A DNA stretch of 64,000 bases from Peptococcaceae bacterium (GTDB taxonomy: Bacteria > Bacillota > DSM-12270 > Thermacetogeniales > Thermacetogeniaceae): the NCBI GenBank assembly GCA_023249405.1, contig JAHFCR010000005.1:1-64000 (forward strand), read 5' to 3'. The position numbers and the translations under genes were made by a program. Within the stretch, counting starts at the first letter, position 1. Each line of letters opens with the position of its first letter. Shown here one piece after another: positions 1-6,377 of this stretch. A model generated the notes under the pieces. It searched no databases. It was not told the origin of the DNA and saw only the letters and a program-made list of their open reading frames with translations.

Positions 1-119
1 AAGCACTGGTCATAGACCTTGTTGACCAGGATGCAGTCCTTGGCGGTAAATGGCGGGCATGTCGGTATGGTCACCCCCGCGACTATAGTAAACCCGCATT
101 CTCCTGGTGTGATTGGCAT
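1..119 (-). CDS. Small cysteine-containing hypothetical protein, N-terminal part only
   Basis: The gene is cut by the window edge; 39 codons are visible. The ATG at 119 has a strong ribosome site (AGGAGGGG) about 7 bases upstream on the minus strand. The protein begins MPITPGECGFTIVAG, has Cys at residues 8, 21, 33 and 39 and carries the stretch ILVNKVYDQC. Short proteins with a VYDQC-like stretch occur in Peptococcaceae and resemble DUF3794/SipL-type spore proteins, but that link is only an impression from the motif. No function can be assigned from this fragment. Confidence 0.5.
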   Translation of the reverse strand, partial: MPITPGECGFTIVAGVTIPTCPPFTAKDCILVNKVYDQC

Positions 120-280
120 GTAAGATCCCCTCCTGTTGATCTATTTTTCAAGAATACAGTTAATTGGTTGAACGTGACGGGTAATACATTATATGGAAAA
201 AAAACAAAAATGTCCAGTCGCTTGCAGATGATGGGGATGTTTTTCAGGCGTTTATCCTTGGGCCAGGAATCTGCAATTGA

Positions 281-613
281 GGCGGGTGCGCTCATATGAT
301 CAAGGATGGCGGCAAGAACTTTTCAGGCGGGCAGAGACAGCGGTTTGAAATAGCCCGCGCCCTGGCCGGGGAGCCTGCCATAGTCATCCTCGACGAGGCT
401 ACCAGCGCTCTTGATGCGAAAACCGAATGGCTGGTAATGGAAGCGATCAGGGCCAGGGGCATTACTTCGATTATTATCGCCCACCGGCTTTCCGCCGTGC
501 GCGACTGCGACGAGATTATCGTCCTGGATCGGGGCCGGGTAGTGGAACGGGGAAGGCATGAGGAACTGCTGCAACAAGGTGGACGATATGCGGAACTGAT
601 CGCCACCGGGTAG
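281..613 (+). pseudogene. C-terminal remnant of an NHLP-type bacteriocin exporter ATPase (ABC transporter)
   Basis: About 105 codons from an ATG at 296 encode only the last part of an ABC nucleotide-binding domain. Visible are the signature [15 protein letters not shown], the Walker B and D-loop [12 protein letters not shown], and the H-loop histidine in IIAHRLS. Walker A, the Q-loop and the whole membrane and peptidase region are missing, and an in-frame TGA lies at 278-280, so it cannot work as a transporter. The wording [17 protein letters not shown] is typical of NHLP (nitrile-hydratase-leader-peptide) bacteriocin export ATPases. The next fragment matches the start of the partner protein, in the usual order. 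Confidence 0.75.
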
Positions 614-675
614 CCTGGTCTCTGCTCAGAGCCTAAGCTCAGGCTGGTGGCATAATTCTCTATCGTTGGGGACGG

Positions 676-912
676 TTGATCCAGATGAACTTCGAGAAGC
701 AGATCCAGAACCGGATGGAAAACAATCAGCAGGCGCTGGGGCATGCCTATTTAGACCTGGCCTTCATTGTCAGGCCGCCGGGCAAGAGCCCCCTGCCTCT
801 GGAGCATGAAGACCCGCCCTTTTTCATGCTTTCAATCGCTTTAAGATCGCGAACTGGTTCCACTGCGTTCATGCCGCTCACTCTCCTTCATCCCTTTTAT
901 ATACAGTCATAA
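676..912 (+). pseudogene. N-terminal remnant of the second NHLP-type exporter ATPase
   Basis: The reading frame starts at TTG 676 or ATG 685 and gives MNFEKQIQNRMENNQQALGH, which resembles the N-terminus of the second NHLP-family ABC exporter protein (typically a WFDEQI..R..ND start). The resemblance stops after about 30 residues. The rest of the 78 codons is unlike any family I recognise, so I read it as a truncated start fused to unrelated sequence. With the preceding fragment it suggests one large deletion removed the middle of a two-gene exporter operon. The identification rests on a short stretch and on gene order. Confidence 0.5.
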
Positions 913-1000
913 ATGGTGATGTCGCTAATCCTGACCGTCATATTCCCGGTGTGTTCAGCCGTCGTTTAAGGTCAAAAACATTCTGCATTGATCTGATATT

Positions 1001-1021
1001 TTATATCGTTCCTGATATAAT
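1001..1021. promoter_or_regulatory. Operator-like palindrome overlapping a -10 box, upstream of toxin-antitoxin pair
   Basis: A perfect 7-bp inverted repeat, TTATATC (1001-1007) and GATATAA (1014-1020), is separated by 6 bp and lies just before the toxin gene. It overlaps a consensus -10 hexamer TATAAT at 1016-1021. A TTGATC at 988-993 is too far (22 bp) to be a normal -35. In type II toxin-antitoxin loci the antitoxin usually binds such a site to repress its own operon; that role here is inferred. Confidence 0.55.
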
Positions 1022-1025
1022 AATA

Positions 1026-1415
1026 ATGGTGAGGGCGTTGAATAAAGAAGAAGTGCGCAAGCAGTTTGCCAAATTTAAAAACCTTGTGATCGCTCGGGAT
1101 GTGGCTGAATACTTCCTGTCTCACCCCCAGGCCAAAGTGGCGGCGAAAATGCTGCGGGACATTGCTCTGCTGGACGAGTTCGGGTTGAATTTATCTGATA
1201 AGTACATCCACAGAGTTTGGGGGAGCTCCATCAAGCTCTGGGAGCTAAGAACCTCATTTGCCAGCTTTAATGAACGAACACTGTTTGTCGCTCTCTCCGA
1301 AGGAAAGTTTTTGCTGATGAATGTTTTCCCGAAAAAAAGTAACAAGATTCCGCAGTCCGAAATTCGTAAAACAGAAAGCATTTATAAAAAATATCTTGAA
1401 AGCAGAGGGGAATAA
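1026..1415 (+). CDS. HigB-like (Gp49 family) type II toxin
   Basis: This 129-residue protein is a likely ribosome-dependent mRNA interferase or phage Gp49-like toxin. Family signs are the central IKLWELRTSFASFNERTLF segment, which places the basic and aromatic residues of the RelE/HigB fold, and the C-terminal LLMNVFPKKSNKIPQSEI segment that matches the usual F.KK..K.P..EI pattern. The reading frame is open back to 951, but the palindrome and -10 box at 1001-1021 make ATG 1026 or TTG 1038 the likely start. No clear ribosome site precedes 1026. The antitoxin gene follows 2 bases after the stop, the toxin-first order typical of higBA. Confidence 0.75.
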   Translation: MVRALNKEEVRKQFAKFKNLVIARDVAEYFLSHPQAKVAAKMLRDIALLDEFGLNLSDKYIHRVWGSSIKLWELRTSFASFNERTLFVALSEGKFLLMNVFPKKSNKIPQSEIRKTESIYKKYLESRGE

Positions 1416-1417
1416 CC

Positions 1418-1729
1418 GTGGACGAGTTCATAACTATGAATGAATTTGCAGATCAGTTGGCGGAAAAGCGTCCCGATATCCTGGATGAAATGGTGGCCAA
1501 CGAACCTGAGTACCAGATTGCCAGGTCGATTATCGCCGCCAGGCTAAAGCTCAAGTGGAGTCAACAGAAGCTGGCAGAAAGAGCAAAATTGACTCAGACA
1601 CAGGTCTCCAGGCTGGAGAGAGCGCAGATCGGATCATTTCGTGTTGTCATGAAAGCTTTCAATGCCCTTGGATTGGGATTCATGGTAGTTCCCCAGAAAA
1701 GGGAAACGGCAAAGCGGCGCCAGTCTTAA
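1418..1729 (+). CDS. HigA-like antitoxin, XRE-family helix-turn-helix
   Basis: This 103-residue protein neutralises the upstream toxin and represses the operon. GTG 1418 has AGAGGGG 6-12 bases upstream and lies 2 bases after the toxin stop. The DNA-binding helix-turn-helix is at about residues 38-75: LKWSQQKLAERAKLTQTQVS followed by RLERAQIGSFRVVMKAFNAL, with the usual Q residues at the start of the recognition helix. The N-terminal 35 residues (acidic, helical) probably form the dimer or toxin-binding part. The pair looks intact although its neighbours are decayed, as expected for an addiction module. Confidence 0.8.
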   Translation: MDEFITMNEFADQLAEKRPDILDEMVANEPEYQIARSIIAARLKLKWSQQKLAERAKLTQTQVSRLERAQIGSFRVVMKAFNALGLGFMVVPQKRETAKRRQS

Positions 1730-1752
1730 GGTTAGCTGAGAGGTGTTTTTCG

Positions 1753-1915
1753 TTGAAAAATGCTTATGCTTACGCCAGGGTGAGCACGAAGGACCAGGAG
1801 AAGCAGGGCAACTCCATCCCGGAGCAGTTGGACAGGATCTACGATTTCGCCGCCGGCAGAGATGTCCAGATCGTCAAGACTTATCAGGACGCGCTGTCGG
1901 CCTACCATGACGACG
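1753..1915 (+). pseudogene. Serine recombinase, truncated after about 50 residues
   Basis: From TTG 1753 (GAGAGGTG upstream) the frame reads LKNAYAYARVSTKDQEKQGN and then SIPEQLDRIYDFAAGRDVQI. This is the catalytic N-terminus of a large serine recombinase; YARVSTKDQ holds the nucleophile serine. Family resemblance ends abruptly around 1905-1915, where a glycosyltransferase-like frame begins; the recombinase frame itself stops at 1950. The rest of the resolvase domain, the zinc-ribbon domain and the coiled coil are absent. It is a remnant of an integrative element. Confidence 0.7.
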
Positions 1916-2307
1916 ATCAAAACTCAGTTCCTGGTATTCATCGACGATGACATCATCCCGCCGGACGACCTTTTGGATATGACTGCGACATCGTCGGCGC
2001 CCTTTGCTACGCCTGGGATATCCGCAGCGGTCCCTTTATCGTCGCCTATAGGCAGGACAGCGACGGCCGGTATTTTCGGGTGGGCAGGCCTGGCGGTGTG
2101 GAAAAAACCGGTCTGCAGGAAATGTCCCTGGTGGGTGGAGGCTGCTTCATGATGCACCGGCGGGTTCTGGAAGCCCTGCCCGCCCCCTGGTTTAGCTTTG
2201 AAACCGACGCCGCCGGACAAAAGGTCGTTCTGTCGGAAGGCTTCATTTTCTGCCAGACAGCTATCCGCCATGGCTTCAAAGTCTTTCTGGACACCGACCG
2301 CGTCTGA
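1907..2307 (+). pseudogene. Glycosyltransferase (GT-A type) fragment with one frameshift
   Basis: The frame from ATG 1907 gives TQFLVFIDDDIIPPDDLLDM, carrying the DDD motif that binds metal and the nucleotide-sugar in GT-A folds. The next part, CDIVGALCYAWDIRSGPF and then EMSLVGGGCFMMHRRVLEAL, continues in the +1 frame, so a single-base indel lies near 1980. The gene ends at TGA 2305-2307 after HGFKVFLDTDRV. The extreme N-terminus of a normal family 2 enzyme is missing, replaced by the recombinase remnant. It is probably inactive. The order recombinase-to-glycosyltransferase points to a deletion join. Confidence 0.65.
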
Positions 2308-2662
2308 GGCCATATAAAAAGAGTGGATTTACGGGATGTCGTCACCCATTCCACTCTGCGCAAGCGTAGCTCCCTGTTCGATCTGCTGGAATAGCTCCGG
2401 TTGAATAACGGTCGATAGCCTTGATTTATATTGCACTTAGACACCAGGAAGCCTTATCTCCTATTATGATGTATTTTTACTAAACGAGAGCGGCGATTGT
2501 TAAATAAAAGTTAATCGTTGCACAGTGATCCCTTGTCAACGTATTTGATCATCTAATTTGCCGGTGAAGGCCTGAAACTCTGTAACAGTGGCCGGGCGCG
2601 TCGAAGGCGGGCTTCTTGCTAGGCTGGCTTGTCAGGGATTGCGGTTGCCCCGCAAATTGCCC
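2308..2662. other. Gene-free stretch between decayed island and PHP gene
   Basis: No reading frame with a ribosome site or family resemblance is seen in these 355 bases. The only structure noticed is the minus-strand terminator-like hairpin at 2320-2357. The sequence from 2440 to 2560 is AT-rich. I see no RNA gene. Confidence 0.5.
2311..2357 (-). terminator. Rho-independent terminator, minus strand
   Basis: AGAGTGGA (2320-2327) pairs perfectly with TCCACTCT (2350-2357). Read on the minus strand the hairpin is followed by TTTTTATATGG. It lies about 300 bases beyond the end of the minus-strand PHP gene and could end that transcript. Confidence 0.5.
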
Positions 2663-3391
2663 CTAACTTGCAAGAGGCTTGGCAGCATGGTGGCGGGCCA
2701 AAAAATTCTTAACCAGATTTGCAGAGCTATTCAGGATATGATCTTCTTCTACACCCACTTCCTTGGCCAGTGCGATGGCTGTTTCGCATTCACCGACATC
2801 ATAGCAGATATGAGAGTCGCTGTTGATCGCCACCATCAGTTTGTGTTTGTGGGCCAGCTTGGCAATGAGCTTGCAGTTCGATGAACTGCCGGGGCGGAAG
2901 TCAAAGGACTTATTGTTAAGCTCCAATGCTTTTCCGTATGATTTTACGGCTAAAATGACCCTCTCCGCATCGATCGGAAAATGAGGATTCCCCGGGTGAA
3001 CGATGATGTGCACGTAGGGATTCTTGATCGCTCCAACCATTGCCCGCGTATTCTCTTCGACAGAGCCGCCAGAGTAGCCAGCCTCGCTGTGAAATCCGGC
3101 GAGTACGATATCGAGATCCTTCAACAACATTTCGGGCATATCGATACTGCCGTCACCGTCTATGATGTTAGCCTCAACTCCTCGCAGCACCTCCACGCCG
3201 GAGACCGCCCTTGGCCACATGCCGATATTGAGAAAATGATGTATACGGGGTCCTCCGTCCATCCTCAGCCCGTGATCGGTGATTGCAATAATCTTTAATC
3301 CCTTCTGCGCAGCGGACTCGACCATTTCTTTGAACGTGCTGTATCCATCGCTCGCTATGGTGTGGGTATGGAGATCGGCTTCTAGCTTCAA
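2663..3391 (-). CDS. PHP-domain phosphatase, YcdX-like
   Basis: This 242-residue metal-dependent phosphatase of the PHP (polymerase and histidinol phosphatase) superfamily is cytosolic with no signal peptide. Metal ligands are visible in order: DLHTHT (6-11), ITDHG (37-41), GVEAN (72-76), HSEAG (about 100), IVHPGNP (about 130) and NSDSH (about 191). Length and motif order match the trinuclear-zinc YcdX family. The start is TTG 3391 with GAGGAAGGG upstream. It is transcribed alone, away from the HigBA side. The natural substrate is unknown for this family. Confidence 0.85.
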   Translation of the reverse strand: MKLEADLHTHTIASDGYSTFKEMVESAAQKGLKIIAITDHGLRMDGGPRIHHFLNIGMWPRAVSGVEVLRGVEANIIDGDGSIDMPEMLLKDLDIVLAGFHSEAGYSGGSVEENTRAMVGAIKNPYVHIIVHPGNPHFPIDAERVILAVKSYGKALELNNKSFDFRPGSSSNCKLIAKLAHKHKLMVAINSDSHICYDVGECETAIALAKEVGVEEDHILNSSANLVKNFLARHHAAKPLAS

Positions 3392-3588
3392 GACAGCATC
3401 CCTTCCTCTACTTTATTATTCGTCATATAAATTCTATCAGATCATTGTTAACCCTAAATGACCACGGTGCTAAATTATCGTTAAGAACTATGAAAATATT
3501 TCCCTAACAACGGTAATATATGCCTTATGAACGGGGTAAAGCCCCGGATTTTAGCCCAGGCTTTTGATAGATAACGGCGCGGAGAACC

Positions 3589-3693
3589 TTAGTTGAGGCC
3601 CAGGATCAGCAGGATCAGGACCAGAAAAAGGGTGAACGCAAACATTGGGAACCATCACCCAATACCAGCCCCTAGCCCAGTGCCAGCTCCCAT
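3589..3693 (-). pseudogene. YjcZ-like small spore membrane protein with an in-frame TGA
   Basis: From ATG 3693 the frame gives MGAGTGLGAGIG, then a TGA stop (3657-3655), and continues in the same frame as WFPMFAFTLFLVLILLILGLN to TAA 3589. A Gly-rich start followed by FAFTLFLVLILLILG is the layout of YjcZ-type sporulation peptides of 25-40 residues. Either one base change has split the gene, or only the inner ATG 3645 product (18 residues, a bare membrane segment) is made. The ribosome site before 3693 is weak (AAAGAGAAG). A related gene lies at 4983. Confidence 0.5.
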
Positions 3694-3738
3694 TATTACT
3701 TCTCTTTGCGGCAAGTCAACGCTTGCCGTTTATCCGAT

Positions 3739-3928
3739 AGCTAACCGCCGCTAAGACTCCCGCTTCAAGAAGCGGGAGATAAGCGGCGCTAAGCCGGGTA
3801 CCCGGGTACCCTCTGGGTGGGGTGGGATAACATCTTCTAAGACACCACGCCGCCCGGCGGCGCCATCAGAGAATGAAAATGAACATTTTCAGAGCAGATT
3901 CAGATGGGGTTAAAATCCCACCTGAATC
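3739..3928 (+). repeat. Structured dispersed repeat, copy A (full, two modules)
   Basis: Module 1 (3739-3795) starts GCTAACCGCC and ends CGCTAAGCCGGG. CGCCGCT (3746-3752) can pair with AGCGGCG (3782-3788), enclosing the perfect hairpin CTCCCGCTTC/GAAGCGGGAG (3757-3778). After a GC-rich middle, module 2 (3897-3928) is a hairpin with arms GATTCAGATGGG and CCCACCTGAATC around GTTAAAAT. Both modules recur at 46859-46976, and module 1 recurs inverted at 59162-59224. It could be a relic of a mobile element end (for example IS200/IS605 type with a structured RNA) or a non-coding RNA; the sequence does not decide. Confidence 0.65.
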
Positions 3929-3989
3929 AAGAATTTGTTTATTAGCGCTGAATATCATATTCCCCCTTGCTGGGCACTTGTTAACAAGC

Positions 3990-4020
3990 AAAAACCCCCG
4001 GCAACCGCGATGCCTGGGGT
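3990..4020 (-). terminator. Rho-independent terminator of the small membrane-protein gene
   Basis: On the minus strand ACCCCAGGCA pairs with TGCCGGGGGT (one mismatch) across a 7-base loop and is followed by TTTTGC. It sits 30 bases after the stop of the minus-strand gene 4051-4299. Confidence 0.75.
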
Positions 4021-4050
4021 CTAACCGCCCTGCTGGAGTTCGGCGGTCAA

Positions 4051-4299
4051 TCATTTATTAAGCTTGCTCAATGCAAGAGATCTGTACGCAACAAAAATTA
4101 TTAATCCAGCGCTTATCAGCAGGCAAACCAGCCTTACCAGCATCCAAAAAAGAGTTGTGTAATGAGCAAGAGAGTTGCTTATGACGAGTAAAATTACACT
4201 GGCGGCTAAGAATAGCAGAAGTATGCCGTAAGCCCGCAGCAGGCTTTTCTTTGTGATCTGTTTCCCCCCAACCCCTGGCCGGTCAAATAGGGCAGGCAT
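4051..4299 (-). CDS. Small two-pass membrane protein, unknown function
   Basis: This 82-residue protein has an excellent ribosome site (AAGGAG, 8 bases before ATG 4299) and its own terminator, so it is likely a real single-gene unit. Two hydrophobic segments are clear, at about residues 24-42 (YGILLLFLAASVILLVI) and 51-72 (LFWMLVRLVCLLISAGLIIF). The N-terminus and the tail SLALSKLNK are basic, which suggests both ends face the cytosol. I recognise no family. Confidence 0.65.
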   Translation of the reverse strand: MPALFDRPGVGGKQITKKSLLRAYGILLLFLAASVILLVISNSLAHYTTLFWMLVRLVCLLISAGLIIFVAYRSLALSKLNK

Positions 4300-4551
4300 A
4301 AGATCATCTCCTTAGGTTTTATGGAAATAATATTTCTCTATCGTCCAGTCTTATCCTGCATTATGGGGCATCTGTATTAATGTCCTAAACAAGAAATGCC
4401 ATCCTTAAAAGTGCCGGGATGAATGGCTGACGGGCTTTTGGCGGCAGAAGAGCATGCCTTATTATTAGCGCATGTGGGAATGGTTTACATGTTTCACCAA
4501 AATGAGGAGATGGGCCTTTTCCATTCACCTGAGCAGCTGTGATCAGAAAGA

Positions 4552-4572
4552 AGCCCACCAGTTAGGTGGGCT
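4552..4572 (-). terminator. Rho-independent terminator of the DUF1540-type gene
   Basis: On the minus strand AGCCCACC pairs perfectly with GGTGGGCT around a 5-base loop and is followed by TCTTTCT. It lies 16 bases after the stop of the gene at 4589-4747. Confidence 0.7.
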
Positions 4573-4588
4573 GATTGCCGGGAGATCT

Positions 4589-4747
4589 TCAGGAGATCTT
4601 GGGTATAAAGGTCTCACAGCAAGTATTCTCTGACGTGTTGCATTTTTTATCGCTGACACTAGATCTGACCTCAATGTTGTCCGCACGGCATGCTCCGGCG
4701 GTGTTGTGATTGCACTCTTCTATCTTGCAGCTTATTTCCTTAGGAAT
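4589..4747 (-). CDS. DUF1540-type small cysteine-rich protein, probable ATT start
   Basis: The frame reads PKEISCKIEECNHNTAGACR, then ADNIEVRSSVSDKKC, and ends CCETFIPKIS. This is the DUF1540 pattern: C-x4-C-x2-N-x4-C-x-A-x2-I-x-V, then a Cys pair and TF.P. Such proteins of 45-60 residues are common in spore-forming Firmicutes, often in tandem copies, and their role is unknown. The ribosome site GGGAGG lies 8 bases before ATT 4747, where ATG would be expected. The only upstream start, GTG 4756, directly abuts that site. A dedicated terminator follows. The gene is too short and too odd in its start for most callers. Confidence 0.75.
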   Translation of the reverse strand: MPKEISCKIEECNHNTAGACRADNIEVRSSVSDKKCNTSENTCCETFIPKIS

Positions 4748-4982
4748 TGTAATCACCTCCCTTCAGGATTATTTTCTCCTGGAGGCGGTTGAATTATTTT
4801 GGACAACGCAAAGCATGAAGCCGTGCTTTTCGGGATCTATTGTATAATGCCATAAAGTACCAAAAAAATAGCTCCAACTATAATCATTCGGGGCTTTTTT
4901 AAGAAGCCGGATTATTGATCAACGCCATATCGTATCTGGATATGAACGTCAGGATGATTATTTGTTGGCTGGAGGGGCGACG

Positions 4983-5096
4983 ATGGATATCAAGGCCTTT
5001 TTAAAAGCGGACAGGGAAGATCTGGGCAATGGATGGCCTTACCCCACATTTGTTTTATTTCTCTTTCTGATTCTTCTGGTCCTGATTATGGATTAA
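4983..5096 (+). CDS. YjcZ-like single-span small protein
   Basis: The gene has 37 codons from ATG 4983, with GGAGGGG 5 bases upstream. It encodes MDIKAFLKADREDLGNGW followed by PYPTFVLFLFLILLVLIMD. A short charged head and a C-terminal membrane segment ending at the last residue match the architecture of YjcZ-type spore coat-associated peptides, although the usual Gly/Tyr-rich head is absent. A TATAAT at 4842-4847 is a possible promoter element. No terminator is evident downstream. Function unknown. Confidence 0.6.
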   Translation: MDIKAFLKADREDLGNGWPYPTFVLFLFLILLVLIMD

Positions 5097-5464
5097 CGGG
5101 GTTTTTGGAAGTAATTATGCAGGTTCTATATGCAATTGTTGGGAAGGGTGAACCGCCATTGTGCGGGGATAATAATTAAAAAACCCCGGATCGCCACTCC
5201 GGGGGTGATATGGAGGCACGTTATTATAATACCATATTATGCCGGTGTTGGTAAAAAAGTGACATAGCCCTGGTGATTCTAGCCAATAGTAGGACAAGGT
5301 TTGCATTCAGCTAGGGTGGTTAAAGGGTGATCGTGGATGCGGCCAGCGCTGCCGTTGTTTAGGTCTAATAGCCACAGGGAAAATCTCCTTCGAAAAACTT
5401 AGAGGAATAAACAGTTTTTTAGGCGAAAATATAAATACCATAGATAATCAACGGAAGGAGATCG
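5097..5464. other. Gene-poor stretch before upp with an orphan minus-strand terminator
   Basis: A clear minus-strand terminator lies at 5176-5206, yet no convincing minus-strand gene feeds it. The best candidate is a 22-codon frame from GTG 5375 (GAAGGAG 8 bases upstream) to TGA 5307, encoding a basic peptide beginning MAIRPKQRQRW. It resembles nothing I know. The plus-strand upp promoter presumably lies between 5380 and 5450, but no good pair of hexamers stands out. Confidence 0.4.
5176..5206 (-). terminator. Rho-independent terminator, minus strand
   Basis: CCCCGGA and TCCGGGG form a perfect 7-bp stem with a 7-base loop. On the minus strand TTTTTTAATTATTA follows directly. On the plus strand there is no T-run, so it serves minus-strand transcription. 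Confidence 0.7.
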
Positions 5465-6112
5465 GTGAGTAAATTGGGTTCAGTCTCCGTAATCGATCAT
5501 CCCCTGGCGGGGAATTATCTGAGGATACTGCGCAACCGGGAGATTCAGGTGGCTGATTTTAGGCAGGCGATGTACAAGCTGGGGCTGCTCCTGGCGGTGG
5601 AAGCCACCAGAGGGCTGCAGACCACCGAAGATCAGGTATGGACACCGCTGGATGTGCAGGCAACCTGCCGGTATGTTCAGGACGCCAGCGTCATGCTGGT
5701 ACCTATTCTTCGTGCCGGCCTCGGCTTCCTGGATAGTTTTATGGAGTTATTGCCAGCGGCCAAGGTGGCCCATATAGGCATCTCCCGGGATCACGCGACT
5801 CTTGAGGCCAAGCCCTATCTGGACAGCGTGCCCGAACAGACGGCTGATTTCGACCGGGTAATCATCCTGGATCCGATGCTGGCCACCGGAAACAGCACCA
5901 CCAAGGCCTTGGAGATCATCACCGGGAAAGGGTACGACCCCGGGCAGATCACTCTGGTCAACGCCTTAGCGGTGCAGCAGGGTATCGACCAGGTGCATTC
6001 GAAGTTTCCCGACATCAATATTATTACCGGAGTGATCGACCCGAAGCTGAATGATAAGGCCTATATCGTTCCCGGGCTTGGGGATGCCGGTGATCGGTTG
6101 TATCTTTTTTAG
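5465..6112 (+). CDS. upp: Uracil phosphoribosyltransferase
   Basis: The enzyme makes UMP from uracil and PRPP in pyrimidine salvage. The 215 residues are close to the usual 208-210. The PRPP-binding motif VIILDPMLATGNS is at about 132-144, the PRPP loop and dimer part VPILRAGLGFLDS at 79-91, and the C-terminal uracil-binding GDAGDR at about 206-211. The start is GTG 5465 with GGAAGGAG 4 bases upstream. It is a single gene: 265 bases of non-coding sequence follow before the exporter. No PyrR-type attenuator is visible upstream. Confidence 0.95.
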   Translation: MSKLGSVSVIDHPLAGNYLRILRNREIQVADFRQAMYKLGLLLAVEATRGLQTTEDQVWTPLDVQATCRYVQDASVMLVPILRAGLGFLDSFMELLPAAKVAHIGISRDHATLEAKPYLDSVPEQTADFDRVIILDPMLATGNSTTKALEIITGKGYDPGQITLVNALAVQQGIDQVHSKFPDINIITGVIDPKLNDKAYIVPGLGDAGDRLYLF

Positions 6113-6377
6113 AACTCTAAAATTAACGTTCTGCTGAGTTGCGGGAAAGGGCGGCAGGGCTCCACATATCGTTGGTGCTCTTGCCGTTTTCATTAAGGGA
6201 TGGCGGAAAGGAAATCAATATGTTCCAGCGAAAATCATCAGGATCAGGGGCTATGGGATGACTTATTGATCGACTTCTTGTCCAAGCGTTACTATAATAG
6301 ACAGGAATAGACAGGCGGAAGAGACCAGCAATTACTGGGAATAACCGGATCCGAGAACTTAGGGAGATGTATAGCCA

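Noticed and set aside
3866-4061. 62-codon frames on both strands over repeat A and the terminator
   Set aside because: Both are made by the inverted repeats themselves, so open frames on both strands are expected.
5115-5306. 63-codon minus-strand frame
   Set aside because: It runs through the strong terminator at 5176-5206 and has no ribosome site, so it is unlikely to be translated.
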